A stretch of DNA of 64,000 nucleotides from Tiliqua scincoides (lineage: Eukaryota > Chordata > Lepidosauria > Squamata > Scincidae): the NCBI RefSeq assembly GCF_035046505.1, contig NC_089822.1, positions 269,339,024 to 269,403,023 of the forward strand. Reading direction: 5' to 3'. Below the pieces are notes generated by a model. It did not search any database. It worked only from the letters and a program-made list of their open reading frames with translations, and was not told the origin of the DNA. This document shows positions 20,901 to 31,296 of this stretch, in pieces. Made by a program: the position numbers and the translations under genes. How positions within the stretch are numbered: the stretch's first letter is position 1; each line of letters begins with the position of its first letter.

Positions 20901-23900
20901 GTCCGCACTAGAGACAGATCGTCCAACTAGTGGAGAATCTGAAGTTGCAGCATGGAACAGAGAAGATGGCAAAGCAAAATGCCTCATTCTCAAATCGTTA
21001 ACTGACCTCCAATTGCCCTATGTGCGGGAGGCTAAGACTGCAAAGCAGATGATGACGATACTGACTGATACCTATGCAAAGACGGGAGTGAAGGATCAGT
21101 TCAGATTGATCACTGAATTGTGTCGCCTCAAGTTGGAGAGGAAAGAGGACTGTGATAAGTATTGCAGTAAACTGACTGAGCTTTTCAGTGACCTAGCACT
21201 CACAAATTTGGTTTTTTCGGAAGACCAGAAGGTGGCATACCTTGTAGGATGTCTTGATGAATCAATTTTTGGGGGCTTTGCATCATCTGTGTTTGGAAGA
21301 GAGAGAAGGGAGTATAAGGTAATACTCCAAGAGCTGAGGTCATATTGTGCACCCTTCAGGCAAGAGGAACTTGCAAGTGGCTCAGGTTACAAAGCAGAGT
21401 ATAAGTCACACAAAAGACTCAGACTGCTTTGTCTGCCACGAGGAAGGTCACATGGCAAAATTTTGCATCTCAAAAGAACCAGGGAGGAGGGAGCATCACC
21501 TGAGCTCTGCCCAAGACAAAGGAAAGAGCCACAAAGAGAGGCAAAAGAAAGGGGTTGGTAATCCTGCCCACAAACCTACAAGAAGCAGCTCAAACCATGA
21601 GAGCAATTTCAATCACTGCCTCAAAGAAAAGGTGGAAAATAAGGAGTGGATTGTTGATTCAGGATGCTCGTTTCATACGTGTTCCATCCAAAGTTTCTTT
21701 CAGGAAATGGACACAGACGAAGAAGGTCAGATTACCATAGCTGACGGTAAGAAGGTCCGGATCCAAGGAAAGAGGACAGTGAAATTGAAATGTGCAGCAG
21801 ATGATTCAATCAACAACTTTACCATAAAAGATGTTATGATAAGAGATAAGTGGAGACATGCTGAGTGTGTCAAAGTTGGTCAAAGGAGGATGCACAGTTG
21901 TTTTCACAGAAGGGGCTGTGACATAAGACGGAAGAGTGATGACCTTTTAATAGCTCAAGGTTTTGAAAGGAATGGAGTCTATGTCTTAGATTTGTGCAAT
22001 GAGGAAGCACAACTAAGGAGTGCCAAGAAAAATTGCAACAAAGACTGTTTGGATTTGTGGCACCGCAGGCTAGGGCACAGGGACACAGCAGCAGTCCTGG
22101 ACATGCAGAACAAGGACCTGGCAAGAGGGATACAGGTGAAGCACTGTGAGAACCATCCAGAGAGGTGTGTGTGCTGTATCAAAGGCAAAGCGGTCAGTCC
22201 ATCCTTTCCAAAGAGGACTGGACAATGCAGCACCAGGGTTCTGGAAATCATACACAGTGACCTGGTAGGTCCAATGCCAAGTCCCTCACTAGGTCCAATG
22301 CCAAGTCCCTCACTAGGGAACTATAAATATATACTAACGTTTGTTGATGATTTCTCGAGATATACCGTGATTTATCTGCTGAAAGAGAAAAGTGAAGTTC
22401 CCGACATGCTGAGCAATTACCTGGCAATTGTAAAGAACAAGTTTGAGAGAAATCCTGGTGCACTGCAGACTGACAACGGTGGTGAGTACACCTCACGACA
22501 CACAAAGTCAATACTAGAGAGCCAGGGAATTAAACACAGGTTATCAGTGCCACACACACCACAGCAAAATGGCGTCGCGGAACGCAAAAATCATAGCCTG
22601 TTAGAGATGGCCAGATGCATGCTAACAGATGCAGGTCTGCCTACAAATTTTTGGAGTGAGGCGATAATCACTGCCAACTATTTGCAGAACAGACTACCTA
22701 CAAAGGGTGTCATAAGCGACAAAACCCCTTTTGAGCTGTGGCATGGCAGAGCACCAGACATGAGTCATCTTCGCGTGTTTGGATGCAAAGTATATGCTTT
22801 CGTTCCAAAGGAGAAGAGGTCCAAACTAGACCTGAGAGCGGAAGAAGGTATCTTCATGGGATACGCTCCTGGAACGAAGGGTTACAAAGTTATGGACATG
22901 CACACCAGAAAGGTGACCACCAGGCATGGTCTGTACTTTGCAGAAAATGAGAAAGCTGATAGAAGCAAGTGATTTATTAATGATCTATCTCAGACAGATG
23001 AGGAGCTCATGTATGTGCCAGTTTGTCACAGCAGCATACCAGGACCCTCATCACCAGAGTCTGAGGCGAGTACAGCAGAAGAGGAGACCGACGCAGAAGA
23101 GGAGGCTGATGAAGGAGAGGAACTGCTGGAGCCAGAAGTTGCTGCAGACGCAGACCAAGTACCAGCAGAACCCAGACGTTCATCTCGAGAGAACAAAGGC
23201 GTTCCACCTCCACAACTTGGGCTGACCTACCTCGCAGGGTCATCGTCAGAACGCGAACCAAAGTCCTGGGAAGAGGTAGAAGCGATGCCCGCGCATGAAT
23301 CAAGTAAGTGGAAAAAGGCTGCACAAGAAGAGATAAGTGCATTACACAAAAACAAAACATGGACACTTACTAAGCTACCGCCAAACAAAAAGGCGATAGG
23401 GTGCAAATGGGTCCTTCAAGGCCAAGACAAATGCACAAGGACAGATAGAGCGCTACAAAGCAAGGCTCGTAGCCAAAGGTTTCTCCCAAAAATATGGAGA
23501 AGACTTTGATGAAGTTTTTGCTCCTGTAGTGAAGCACACTACGATAAGAATGCTCCTAAGCATAGCTGCTTCCAGAAAAATGTCTGTCCAACATTTGGAT
23601 GTAAAGACTGCATTTCTCCATGGAGAAATTGAGGAGCTGTACATGAAACAGCCACCTGGTTTCACAGACAGCAAGAAGGCTTGCCTAGTATGCAAGCTTC
23701 AGAAGGGGCTGTATGGTTTAAAACAATCAGCCAAGGCCTGGAATGAAAAGCTGCACCACATGTTGACACAACTAAACTTCACACAAGGTGCAGCAGACCA
23801 GTGCCTGTACACAAGACAGAAAGATGGAAAATGGACTTATGTATTGGTTTATGTGGATGACTTGCTGTGTTTCTATGAGAGAGGACAAGACTACATAGAG

Positions 23901-26900
23901 TTAGTCAACCACTTAAACAAAGAAGTGGAAATCAAAGAACTGGGAAAGGTGACTCATTATTTGGGTATGCACATGGAGAGAGAATGGGATGGAAGTTTTC
24001 TCCTCAGCCAGAGAACAAAGATTCTGGACTTGCTGGAGTCACTAGGACTCAGAGATGCACACCCAGTAGCTACACCGATGGAGACCAACTTTCTAAAACA
24101 AACAGATGAAAGTGAACCTCTCCCTAATAACACACAGTACAGAGAAGCAGTGGGCAAATTGCTTTATCTTGCAAACACGACTAGGCCAGACATTGCAACT
24201 GCCACTGGGATTCTGTGTAGGAAGAACAATTCTCCCACAAAATGGGACTGGCTTTGAGTAAAAAGGGTTGCAGGGCACCTGAAAGGCATCCAAAACTTCA
24301 AATTGAAGTTGCCAGTCAGTGAGAGACCCAGGTTAGTGGTCTACAGTGACTCAGATTGGGGAGAAGATAGAACTGATCGGAAATCGACCAGTGGACATTT
24401 GGCTCTGTATGGAGGTGGAGCAATCAGCTGGGCAAGCAGAAAACAAACCTCTGTTGCTCTTTCCTCTACAGAAGCAGAGTATGTGTCTGCATCAGAGACA
24501 TGCAGAGAGGTAATGTGGCTTTGCAAATTGTTGGATGATTTGGGTATAGAAGAACCAAGGCCAATCCAGATGTTTGAGGACAACCAGAGTTGTATCAGGT
24601 TGGCACATTCAGAAAGCCACAATGCACGCACCAAACACATTGACATCAGAAGCCACTTTGTGCGTGACATGATAAAGAAAGGACTTGTCAGGATGGACTA
24701 CTGTCCAACCCAAGAAATGACAGCAGATATCCTGACCAAGCCGCTGACAAAAGAAAAGTTCCAGAGTCTACAAGAAAGTATGAATTTGCTGGACTTGAGC
24801 ATCCGGAGTTGAGAAGGGGTGTTGGAATTGGTGCAACTCTGTATGCTCTCAAGGGGTGGCAGGAGACGGTCCTAAAAAGGGTTAAGCCATAGCCCAGTGT
24901 CCTTTGCAATCTACCTGTCCACTTCTAATGACCTATGTGGGAGGGGCGTGACCCAGACCCTATATAACTCCTGAGCACGCTCTCCTCCTTCCCTCTTCCT
25001 TCCTCCTCTCCACAACTGAGCAGACAAGATGGCATGCAGCAGGGATCTGCTGGCGCTGCCATCTTGACCTCATAGCATGCAGAACAAGGCAGCTGTAGGG
25101 CCTTGTTGTCTTACGTTAGTGTACCTCTGAACATATTCAGATGCTGTAACCGTACTTCCAATGAATCGTGAGTAAATGAATCTGCTCTTGCAACTTCAAC
25201 CAGCCAATATTGTTTGTGTTTTTCTTGACTAGCAGTCTGCCGGGTGTGGGAGGCTCCCTGGGGTTGATTCCCAGCAAAAAGGGGGTTCTGCTGCTGAAGC
25301 GACTCTGCTCCCCCCTTAATGGAGGAAACCGGGTTTAAGAAATTCCTCCAACAGGCAGGGCGGGGCACAGCCTCTGCGGGGGTTATCCCTGCTTCTTCCT
25401 GCACTGACAGTGCAGCTTGCAAGCCCCCCCCCCCGGATCTCCAGGGTCCGATGTCCAGCTGGACCCCAGTAGCCGAGCCGCCGACTGCAGTGAGTCCAGA
25501 GTCCTGAGCTGAAAACGGACCTTGGTGCTCCCCGGCATTCCAGCAGGGAGCGCTTCGGTTCAGGACGGTCTGGCTCGAGAAGGGTTCCCAGGGCCTGGGG
25601 AGGAGGCGCGGGGCCCGATCCCGCAGCTCTCGGGGTTTCTTGCAGCTGAGTCTTCCTTCGGATCTGGAGGAAACCTCCTCGCTTTGGGCGTTTCAGGATC
25701 CCGCGGAGCGTCCCGCACATACGGCAAACAGCCAGAGAGAGCCTTTGGTCAAGTGGCAGTGGAGCGCTCTGTGCAGTGAGGCTGCCGTCCTGGGCACACT
25801 TTCCTGGGAGTAAGCCCCACTGACTATAATAGGACTTACTTCTGAGTAGACAGGCATAGGACTGGGCTCTCATACTTGTAAAGTCAGGTGGGTCCTGATA
25901 GTGATATGCCTGAAATATAAGAACTTAAACTGAACTGGGTTCTGGGTAGGGGTGAAAATCTTGCCGATTCTTTTTTTTTTTTGGGGGGGGGGGGGTTATT
26001 GCAGGCAGGCTACAGAGAAAATTCACTTGGTGGAACAGGGCTGGCTTTCCCTTATTTATGTATTTTACTTTATTTACAATTATTTATTTTAATTTGCTTT
26101 ATGTTGGGTCCTGAACAGATTCTCATTCTAAAAAGTGGGTCCCAATGCTAAAAGTTTGAGAACTGCTCCAATAAGGTGTTAGTAAGTTGACACCCTGGGG
26201 GGAGGTGACACCACTAGTGACTAAAATCACAGTTTGCAAAAATAATACCATCATGTTATATGTCAATCAATGTGCAATTTCATGCAGAATGCCATGAGAC
26301 AAACTGCGTTGAAATACCTTTATTCTATCAAAACGTACAGCCAATAAAACCAGTGGGGGCTCACCATGTCCACCACCTGGAGTGTGGCCTCGCCCACTGC
26401 ATGGGGGCGACACGCTGGCCTCCCGCACCGGGTGACATTGATAGAGATTTTGGGGGTTAACCTAACTTCTCTCAGAGGAGGAACTGCACACGCCCAGCAG
26501 TCCAGAGACCCTTGTAGCTCCAAAGCCCTTTCTTAGCATAAGGAGGAGGTGGCAGCGAGGAGACCTCTGGAACGCCTTTGTGCTCCAGGAACCCTGAATC
26601 GATCCTTTCAGAGCGTGTGTCTGATCCCATGGCAGCTTCTTTTCTAGCTGCATTCCGAACCTGAGTTCTGTACCCAGTCCCCAAAGACAGTCCTACTTCC
26701 TTTCTTATCAAGAGAAATTTTTATCCCTTGATTTCTAGGCTGTGTCTCTGTTGTGTGTATCCTTGTTAAATCAGCCCCACATCTAGTCTTTGCCAGTTGC
26801 TCAGGTGCTGACTTTGGAAAGGGTGAATTAATTTGTGTGCATTTGAATGTGTAAAGCTAATGTTGCAAAAATGCAAAGCTCAAATAGTTTGTATGTTTGG

Positions 26901-29900
26901 TTACTACTATAGCAACCTTCAGTCTTGAAAGACTATGATATCGCATTCTGAAGGGTGGTTCTAAAACAGTGTCTAGTGTGACCAAAAAGCCAATTCAGGA
27001 GTGGCTGTCTCTTTCACACTGGGAGCAAGTGTAGTCTGTCCCTGGTCTGTCTCCCTAGTTATAAGTCTTCCTTCTTTGTCTTTTTGCCTCAGTCTGTTGG
27101 CAAAGTGTCTCTTCAAACTGAGAGAGGCCATGCTGTGTAGCCTGTCTCCAAGCGGGCCACTTGGAGGCCAGGGTTTCCCATGTGTTGAGGTCTATTCCTA
27201 AGGTTTTTAAATCCCTTTTGCAATTTCTATCAAAAGTTACCTTTGTGTTAAAAGTGCACAACAGTATAAATATGTGTTAACAGTGTCTGTGTAAGCTAAC
27301 TACAGGAAATTTTTTTTTAGGAGCACATTCAAATTGTGATATAAATTAAGAATGAGTGAGCGTGATCAACTTATTCATTCTTAGTAAAAGAATTGAAATA
27401 ATAATTGGAAAGGTGATAATCTCTTGAAGAAAAAATTTCCTTGCTATGCTACTTTATTGTCATCTTAGTTAAAGTTCAAATGGTAACCCCTTCCGGTTCT
27501 CTTCTGGTACCGGGGTGGCCTATTCTATTAGTGTGCCACTGTGTTGTTATGTTGTTTATGATGCTGCCATCAGAAGGACGCTTCTGCTGGCAGTATAAAG
27601 TTGATTAAGTATTACATGAAGTAATTAATTTTGCTGTGTTTTGCCATTTGGCATATGTGTGTTTTCGTTAGTATTTTCTTTTATTATCTACCATGTATAA
27701 TAACATGCTTATCAAGTATATGTAAAAGAAGGTTGAAGAAAATTTGCAAATGCAGGAGCAAGGTGATTTGAGTGAATAATCCTTAAAATAATGAGAAAAA
27801 AAAGAACCTCAACGTTCCAAGTTCAAACAAGCAGCACTATACATTCACAAAGTACAAAAAGAATAAGTTTAGGTGAGTTTGTTTTAATCTGTCTGTTTTA
27901 TTTCTTATAAATTCATTTGTATGCTCGCAATAACAGAGGCTTGTATGTAAAACAAAGTTTTTATCTAAGTTCTGTGCTGAAGTTCTAGGAAATAAGCCAA
28001 ACGTTTCTGGGAAGTTGGCCAAGATCGTTCAAAGAAAAGAAAAAAAAAAATGAGTTCCTTTTGTTTCAAAGTTTAAACTGAAGCCTGCAAGGCCATACGG
28101 GAAAAAAGGTGAAATGTTTTCTGTCTTTTTACCTTGTTAATTTGTATAGAGCTTATTCTTTTCTAGGTAAACCAAGTGCTTATGTTTGAGGAAGTAATCA
28201 TAAAGCGTGGGAGCTATCCATCTAAAATGAACTACTACCTGCACACAGAAAAAAAATGAAAAGGACTTTGTGACTTTGTTTGGAAAGAAGGATTACTAAA
28301 ACAGTTAATGTCCTATGGAGCAATACTTTGAACTTTTCCAACGAACTACTTTAAAACATGGACTTTTCCAAATAATTTCTTAATGGACTCTTTCTTTAAC
28401 GATTACAACTGTGTTTGTATTTTGTTGTGATGTGATGTTCTGCGAACTGTTTTTTACTGTTCCAACATTTTTCACATTTCATATTTCATACAAAAGTATG
28501 AGTTTCTTTTCATAAAGTCCTATAAGGTTTTTTTCTAAGGTTAGTAAACACAAAGTATCTCTACATGAGAAAGCATTTTCATATAGCTTTAGTTAGGTAC
28601 ACTATTCACAAATAAAGTGGTCTGTCCTTAGTATTATTAAAGTTAAATGAATGGATTTGCAAAGTCTGAAGTACTTCTTTTACAGAATATTACTCTTTTA
28701 AAGAGTTGTATAGTGTGCATTTGAGCATTGTGTCGGCCATAAGATGAGCTAGCTTCTAACTAAGGCACTGATCTAAAGACAACTTATGTCTGAAGAGACT
28801 TGGGTTGGCTTAAATAACAAGGCCTTTAAAGTATAAGCAGCCATAGATGCACAGCATCAGGTGACATGGATGCTCGTTGCATGAGCAAAATCTGCATAGT
28901 GTAGCAAATGTAGAAGTACTACTAACTCAAATATCAAAATTACATATTGATTCACTAAGGATATTGCACTTTATGCAAGGAAACGTGTTTAAACATATAT
29001 CTCAGTTACTGCTATCAATAGCAGCTTTGCATGTTACAAGAGACTTCTTACAAGTTGCTTTGTATTCCTTAAGCTACACCATTGATATAGCAACTCTTTT
29101 CTATAACATAACAAAGGCCTAGCAAAAAAGTTCAAACAAACATGTATGTCCCTAAATCAGTAGTATAAGGGTGTGACCAAGATAAACACTGAGATGTTTA
29201 TTTTGGTCAAGAAAAAAAACGAAGGATTGATAGAGATTTTGGGGGTTAACCTAACTTCTCTCAGAGGAGGAACATTAGGAAAAGCATGACTAGTGTTTTT
29301 CTGTTAAAAACAAGGTAGAAAATGTCAAGATGACCTGCAGAGAGAGAAAAACATGTGTGTCATAGCTTTCCCAAAAGGAACATTCCAGGGTCTTGTGAAA
29401 TCAAAGTGCAAGCCAGAACTTCTCCATACATGGATAACGGACTTCCCAGTGAGGGCTAGAACCATGCACCAGTATGACAAATAAGGAGAGGGAAGTGACA
29501 TGAATATCACATGGGTCACTTGTTTTTCATAGAGTACAAGTACAGGAGTTTTGGGTGTGGTTCGAAGGAATCAAAGATCCACCATGGGGTAACTTAGAAC
29601 CTGTATCCATCCTAATCTATTCTTAATCTGTAAATAGCATGTAAATAAATTTTTCTATATGCTTTTAAAGAAGTCTGTGTCTGCTTAGCATTTTGACCCA
29701 GAGACCAAGTCCCAGAAATCTCTCTATCAACATGAACCCCAGTGACGCCACTGCATCGCAGCAATGTAGTCACACCAGTGCAGCATCTGCTTTATCCCCC
29801 ACAGTAGAGTTTTGGCATCTGGAGGCCTCCTCAGGGGAACATTTGTTTCTTTGCCATGGGGTACGCCTGTACTGGGCTGCCAGGTACATACAGATCTATA

Positions 29901-30889
29901 GCTGGCGCAAGTCCATGTGGACCCAGGTCAGGAGACTGAAGTCGAGAAGGGGGTTAGAATTTTGCAGACGCTGCTGCTGCTGAATCTGCCCCTTTAAGGT
30001 CCTGATCTACTCTCATCTCCACCCCATCCCTGTCCTGTTCTGCCCACCCCCTGTGCACACTTTCTGGGGCCAGTGGCCAGGTTGTCTGCTCTGGCATGTC
30101 ACCTTCTGCAGCAGCCCGAAAAAATCTAACTGCACCGGAACACTCATTTTGCTGGCGTTGAGCATCTGCAGGACTGGGCCATGAGTCAAATACTGTAGAA
30201 GTCAAGCACTGACATTTCATAATTTACGGGAAAATTAAAGAACAACAAGTCCCTGGGCCCAGGTGGTGTCCACCCAAATGTTCATCAAGAGCTCAAGTGG
30301 GAAAGATTTCATCTTCTGACTAAAACATGCAACTTGTCCCTTAAAGTGGCCATTTCCTTAAAAAAAATAAAATAAACTTTGCGTATATTTCTAGGAGGGA
30401 GTATGTTTATTTCAAAGATTTCTCTATCACTCTTCCAGTCCTGAGACCTTGACAGCCTCCTTCAGCTCCCTCAGAAAAGGAGAAGTGGCCTGACCACTGG
30501 TTCAATGTGGTGTCTCCAGGAGTGAAGGTGCTGACCGCCTAGTCCGGCCTAAGTGCTGCGCCTGCTGTCCGGAGGGGGCAGGGGCTGCGCTTGGGGAGGC
30601 TTCCAAATCCAGCACAGGCTGAAGGGTCAAAACACGAATCAGCTTCGCTAACTGGCAGAAACCAACCAGAGTTCTCCAGCACCAGCTCCGGGAACGGGGC
30701 TCGCGACCAGCTCTGGTTCCTCCTTCCCCGAGACCCCCCACCCCCCTCTGCCGCGTGCCCAGCAAAAGCCTGGCAGGGCCGGCGCAGCGCTCCAGTCCTG
30801 CTCGCCCGACGGCACTCACCGGAGCAGCCCCGCCGCAGAAGACTGGCCCCCAGCAGCAGGCAGGCCACCCAGCGCGCCCCGCTGCCCAT
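14863..30889 (-). CDS. MHC class I heavy chain, gene A (join of five or more exons)
   Basis: Exons in transcription order: leader 30889-30820, alpha1 19995-19720, alpha2 19544-19269, alpha3 15758-15474, TM 14943-14863, possibly tail 14782-14673. All are open, all junctions use GT/AG, and each exon ends with one base of the next codon, the standard class I phase. The product should be a surface glycoprotein that pairs with beta2-microglobulin and binds peptide between alpha1 and alpha2. Intron 1 is 10.8 kb; subtracting the copia element and the LTR element leaves about 2.3 kb. Intron 3 (3.5 kb) holds tandem CR1 tails and MITEs. A Y box and X1-like sequence lie about 100 bp upstream of the start codon. 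The cytoplasmic exons are uncertain. Nothing in the coding exons argues for a pseudogene. Confidence 0.85.
15474..15758 (-). CDS. MHC class I gene A, alpha3 exon
   Basis: 285 bp immunoglobulin C1-set domain: PPIVKVTRKDSQEGLETLLC, AHGFYPKEIYVTWRKDG, FHGVVSPNPDGTYYTGLSI, YRCHVEHDGLQDPLDVAM. Both disulphide cysteines (TLLC and YRC), the intervening Trp and the CxVEH motif are present. Acceptor TTTTTCCACAG, donor GTGAGAGG. This domain contacts beta2-microglobulin and, in other species, CD8. The paralogue at 55404-55688 differs at a few residues. Confidence 0.92.
17386..17572 (+). mobile_element. MITE with long terminal inverted repeats, complete copy
   Basis: CAGGGCGCAATCCTCACCCC at the left and GGGGTGAGGATTGCGCCC at the right enclose about 185 bp. 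It sits in intron 3 of gene A. The paralogous site at 58100-58260 has the right end but lacks the left terminus, so the element predates the segmental duplication and one copy later lost its left end. Confidence 0.75.
17789..17975 (+). repeat. hAT-type MITE relative
   Basis: CAGTGCTTCTCAAACCTTTT then CACTTTTCAGAATGACAATC and a late GGGTTCTGACCCACAGTG match the element at 2982-3330 with an internal deletion. It lies just beyond the copy 1 duplication boundary in intron 3. Confidence 0.65.
18222..18900 (-). mobile_element. CR1 3' fragment with tandemly repeated tail
   Basis: Three successive copies of an approximately 142-bp unit (starting GAACATAAG.ACAGCCCCACT and ending CTGGGAATTGTAGTT) occupy 18222-18502 and pass into a CR1 3' end extending to 18899. 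The coding part reads like the fragment at 1-700 on the minus strand. The copy is 5' truncated and lies in intron 3 of gene A in the same orientation as the gene. Confidence 0.8.
19269..19544 (-). CDS. MHC class I gene A, alpha2 exon
   Basis: 276 bp: GLHTWQRMCGCELSEG, FAYDGRDFIAFDLKTLTWTA, AQLNKAEWEAE, WKAYLEEECPEWLRKYL, GAETLQRK. The two alpha2 disulphide cysteines are present (GCEL and EECPEW), as are the Tyr, Trp and Tyr that normally line the A pocket and the peptide N-terminus side. At the C-terminus side the usual Thr143 and Lys146 read Asn and Glu (QLNKAEW), while Trp147 is kept. An extra Cys precedes GCEL. Acceptor CCCCTGCAG, donor GTGAGCGG. The changed anchors suggest an altered or absent standard C-terminal peptide clamp. 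Confidence 0.92.
19720..19995 (-). CDS. MHC class I gene A, alpha1 exon
   Basis: 276 bp: GSASHWLRYFSTAVSEPG, RFVAVGSVDGQLHQLYDSD, KRMQPRAPWMGQAG, EDPQYWDWYTQAAQG, RADLQSLMERYNQSAG. The Tyr of LRYF and of QYWD match Tyr7 and Tyr59 of classical molecules. The position of mammalian Tyr84 is Arg (ERYNQS), normal for non-mammalian class I. NQS is the conserved N-glycosylation site. Acceptor TCCCCCGCAG, donor GTGAGCCG. The copia LTR begins only 72 bp upstream of this exon, inside intron 1. Confidence 0.93.
20068..20593 (+). repeat. 5' LTR of the Ty1/copia element (fossil)
   Basis: 526 bp, TGTTGGAATT to CCAACA. It contains a TATA-like TATATAA at 20208 and, further on, a hairpin-forming inverted repeat CAAGATGGCA (20265-20274) / TGCCATCTTG (20297-20306). 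The 3' LTR at 24820-25353 is about 98 percent identical by eye, with roughly seven substitutions and a few small indels. That similarity indicates a fairly recent insertion. Confidence 0.93.
20594..20607 (+). other. Copia primer-binding site, half-tRNA initiator Met type
   Basis: GGTTATGGGCCCAG starts immediately after the LTR. It is the exact reverse complement of the last 14 bases of the 39-nt 5' half of vertebrate initiator tRNA-Met (ending CTGGGCCCATAACC in the anticodon stem-loop). Drosophila copia is known to prime from such a half tRNA. The tRNA sequence is from memory. Confidence 0.8.
24820..25353 (+). repeat. 3' LTR of the Ty1/copia element (fossil)
   Basis: 534 bp, TGTTGGAATT to CCAACA, directly preceded by the polypurine tract GAGAAGGGG (24811-24819). 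Near-identical to the 5' LTR; the extra length is mostly a short CTTCC expansion after the TATA region. Host intron sequence resumes at 25354. Confidence 0.93.
25789..25870 (-). repeat. Short squamate interspersed repeat
   Basis: GGCACACTTTCCTGGGAGTA with GGACTTACTTCTGAGTAGAC, one of the cleanest copies of the short repeat listed at 10291. It is in intron 1 of gene A. Confidence 0.75.
25885..26180 (-). repeat. hAT-type MITE relative, antisense
   Basis: The reverse complement starts near AGCAGTTCTCAAACTTTTAG and carries GGACCCACTTTTTAGAATGA. It matches 6003-6310 in content, with the same neighbour (26186-26439) in the same relative order, so the pair is a repeated compound unit. Confidence 0.65.
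26440..29730 (+). mobile_element. Retrovirus-like LTR element (fossil), heavily broken
   Basis: 3.29 kb bounded by a 4-bp target duplication ACAT. The 3' end is an LTR-like segment 29228-29730 of about 503 bp with TGATAGAGATT/AATCTCTCTATCA inverted ends, an AATAAA signal and a purine-rich tract just before it (about 29209-29227). The 5' end shares only its first 47 bp or so with this LTR and then diverges, so most of the 5' LTR is missing or replaced. The interior is AT-rich. A hydrophobic open stretch at 28877-29122 might be an envelope remnant, but I cannot assign it. A LINE fragment lies inside (26911-27170). No family name is possible by eye; old and extensively decayed. Confidence 0.7.
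26911..27170 (-). mobile_element. Non-LTR retrotransposon 3' end (C2H2-finger family), inside the LTR element
   Basis: GCAACCTTCAGTCTTGAAAG with AGTCTGTCCCTGGTCTGTCT and CTTCAAACTGAGAGAGGCC match the copy at 6825-7125. The minus frame still reads WRQATQHGLSQFEETL but the finger region is degraded. It lies within the bounds of the LTR element at 26440-29730. Confidence 0.65.
29766..30785. other. Remaining intron 1 of gene A
   Basis: No separate gene. It contains a short A-rich run (30360) and, from about 30540, rising GC content toward the leader exon. Open frames on both strands from 30502 reflect GC-rich composition, not coding. Confidence 0.5.
30820..30889 (-). CDS. MHC class I gene A, leader exon
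   Basis: ATG at 30889, then MGSGARWVACLLLGASLL and RRGCS, a signal peptide with a clear hydrophobic core. It ends CTCCG followed by donor GTGAGTGC, leaving one base of the next codon, exactly the phase needed by the alpha1 exon at 19995. No other leader-like exon exists between 20 and 30.8 kb on this strand, so I assign it to gene A despite the 10.8 kb intron. It lies in a GC-rich region. Confidence 0.85.
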
Positions 30890-30985
30890 CTCGGCCGAGC
30901 CTCTCGCGCGTCCCGCTGCCAGCCAGCCAACCTCGGCGGAGACGAGCCCAGAAGGGTCCCGGGCAGGGGCGGGGGGAGGGAATGG

Positions 30986-31027
30986 CCAATAGGAAAACTC
31001 CCCGCAGCGCCCCCTGCTGTTGCAGGC
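30986..31027 (-). promoter_or_regulatory. Gene A promoter: Y box, X1-like box, CTCF-like motif
   Basis: On the minus strand, about 100 bp upstream of the ATG, ATTGG (30990-30986) forms an inverted CCAAT Y box. Upstream of it CCTGCAACAGC resembles the X1 box (CCTAGCAACAG). The order and short spacing match the SXY module that recruits RFX, NF-Y and NLRC5/CIITA at MHC promoters. CAGCAGGGGGCGCTG (31019-31005) also fits the CTCF core motif and overlaps the X region. GGAGTTTTCC between them is kappaB-like. Functions are inferred from motif likeness only. Confidence 0.6.
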
Positions 31028-31296
31028 AGACCTCGCGCGCCCCGTCGAGGATCCCGCACGAAGGGGCCTGAGCGCCGCGCTCCGCCCGTCCCTCCCCGCC
31101 TGCGAGTCTGTTCCGTTCGGAGGCACTTCTTCGCAGCACATCGGCGGGGCGGCGGCAGGAGCAGGAGGAGCCTGGGCTGGGCTGCCGGGAGGGGCGGCGG
31201 AGCGGTTTGCAAGCGCCTCGCTTCTCCCCTCGCGCCTCCACCCGCCCCTGTAGGCAGCGACCGCTCAGGGCGCGGTTCTCCCGCTCCCCCAGCCAG

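Larger units (their letters stand above)
20068..25353 (+). mobile_element. Ty1/copia LTR retrotransposon (fossil), in intron 1 of gene A
   Basis: 5.29 kb, antisense to gene A. Parts in order: 5' LTR; primer site; gag region about 20782-21560 with a CCHC knuckle (CFVCHEEGHMAKFC) near its end; protease with DSG about 21650; integrase about 22030-22900 (HHCC finger, TDNGGEY, PQQNGVAERKN); reverse transcriptase about 23300-24250 (QHLDVKTAFLHGE, YVDDLL); RNase H about 24330-24810 (ALSSTEAEYV); purine tract; 3' LTR. Integrase before reverse transcriptase defines Ty1/copia rather than gypsy or retroviruses. Flanks AGCAG and GGCAG are a near-matching 5-bp target duplication. The coding part is broken at a handful of points (about four), so this copy is defective. 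LTR similarity suggests a young insertion. Copia elements are uncommon in vertebrates. Confidence 0.95.
26186..29765 (-). repeat. MITE-like repeat split by the LTR element
   Basis: 26186-26439 and 29731-29765 are the two halves of a copy of the repeat at 5685-6000: CCGCACCGGGTGACAT before the insertion, then CCCAGTGACGCCACTG after it. Removing the LTR element and one 4-bp ACAT duplication restores the colinear repeat, which proves the insertion boundaries. Confidence 0.7.

Noticed and set aside
28877-29122. Envelope fragment of a specific retrovirus genus
   Set aside because: The stretch is hydrophobic and lies before the 3' LTR, but I see no diagnostic motif that allows a family assignment.
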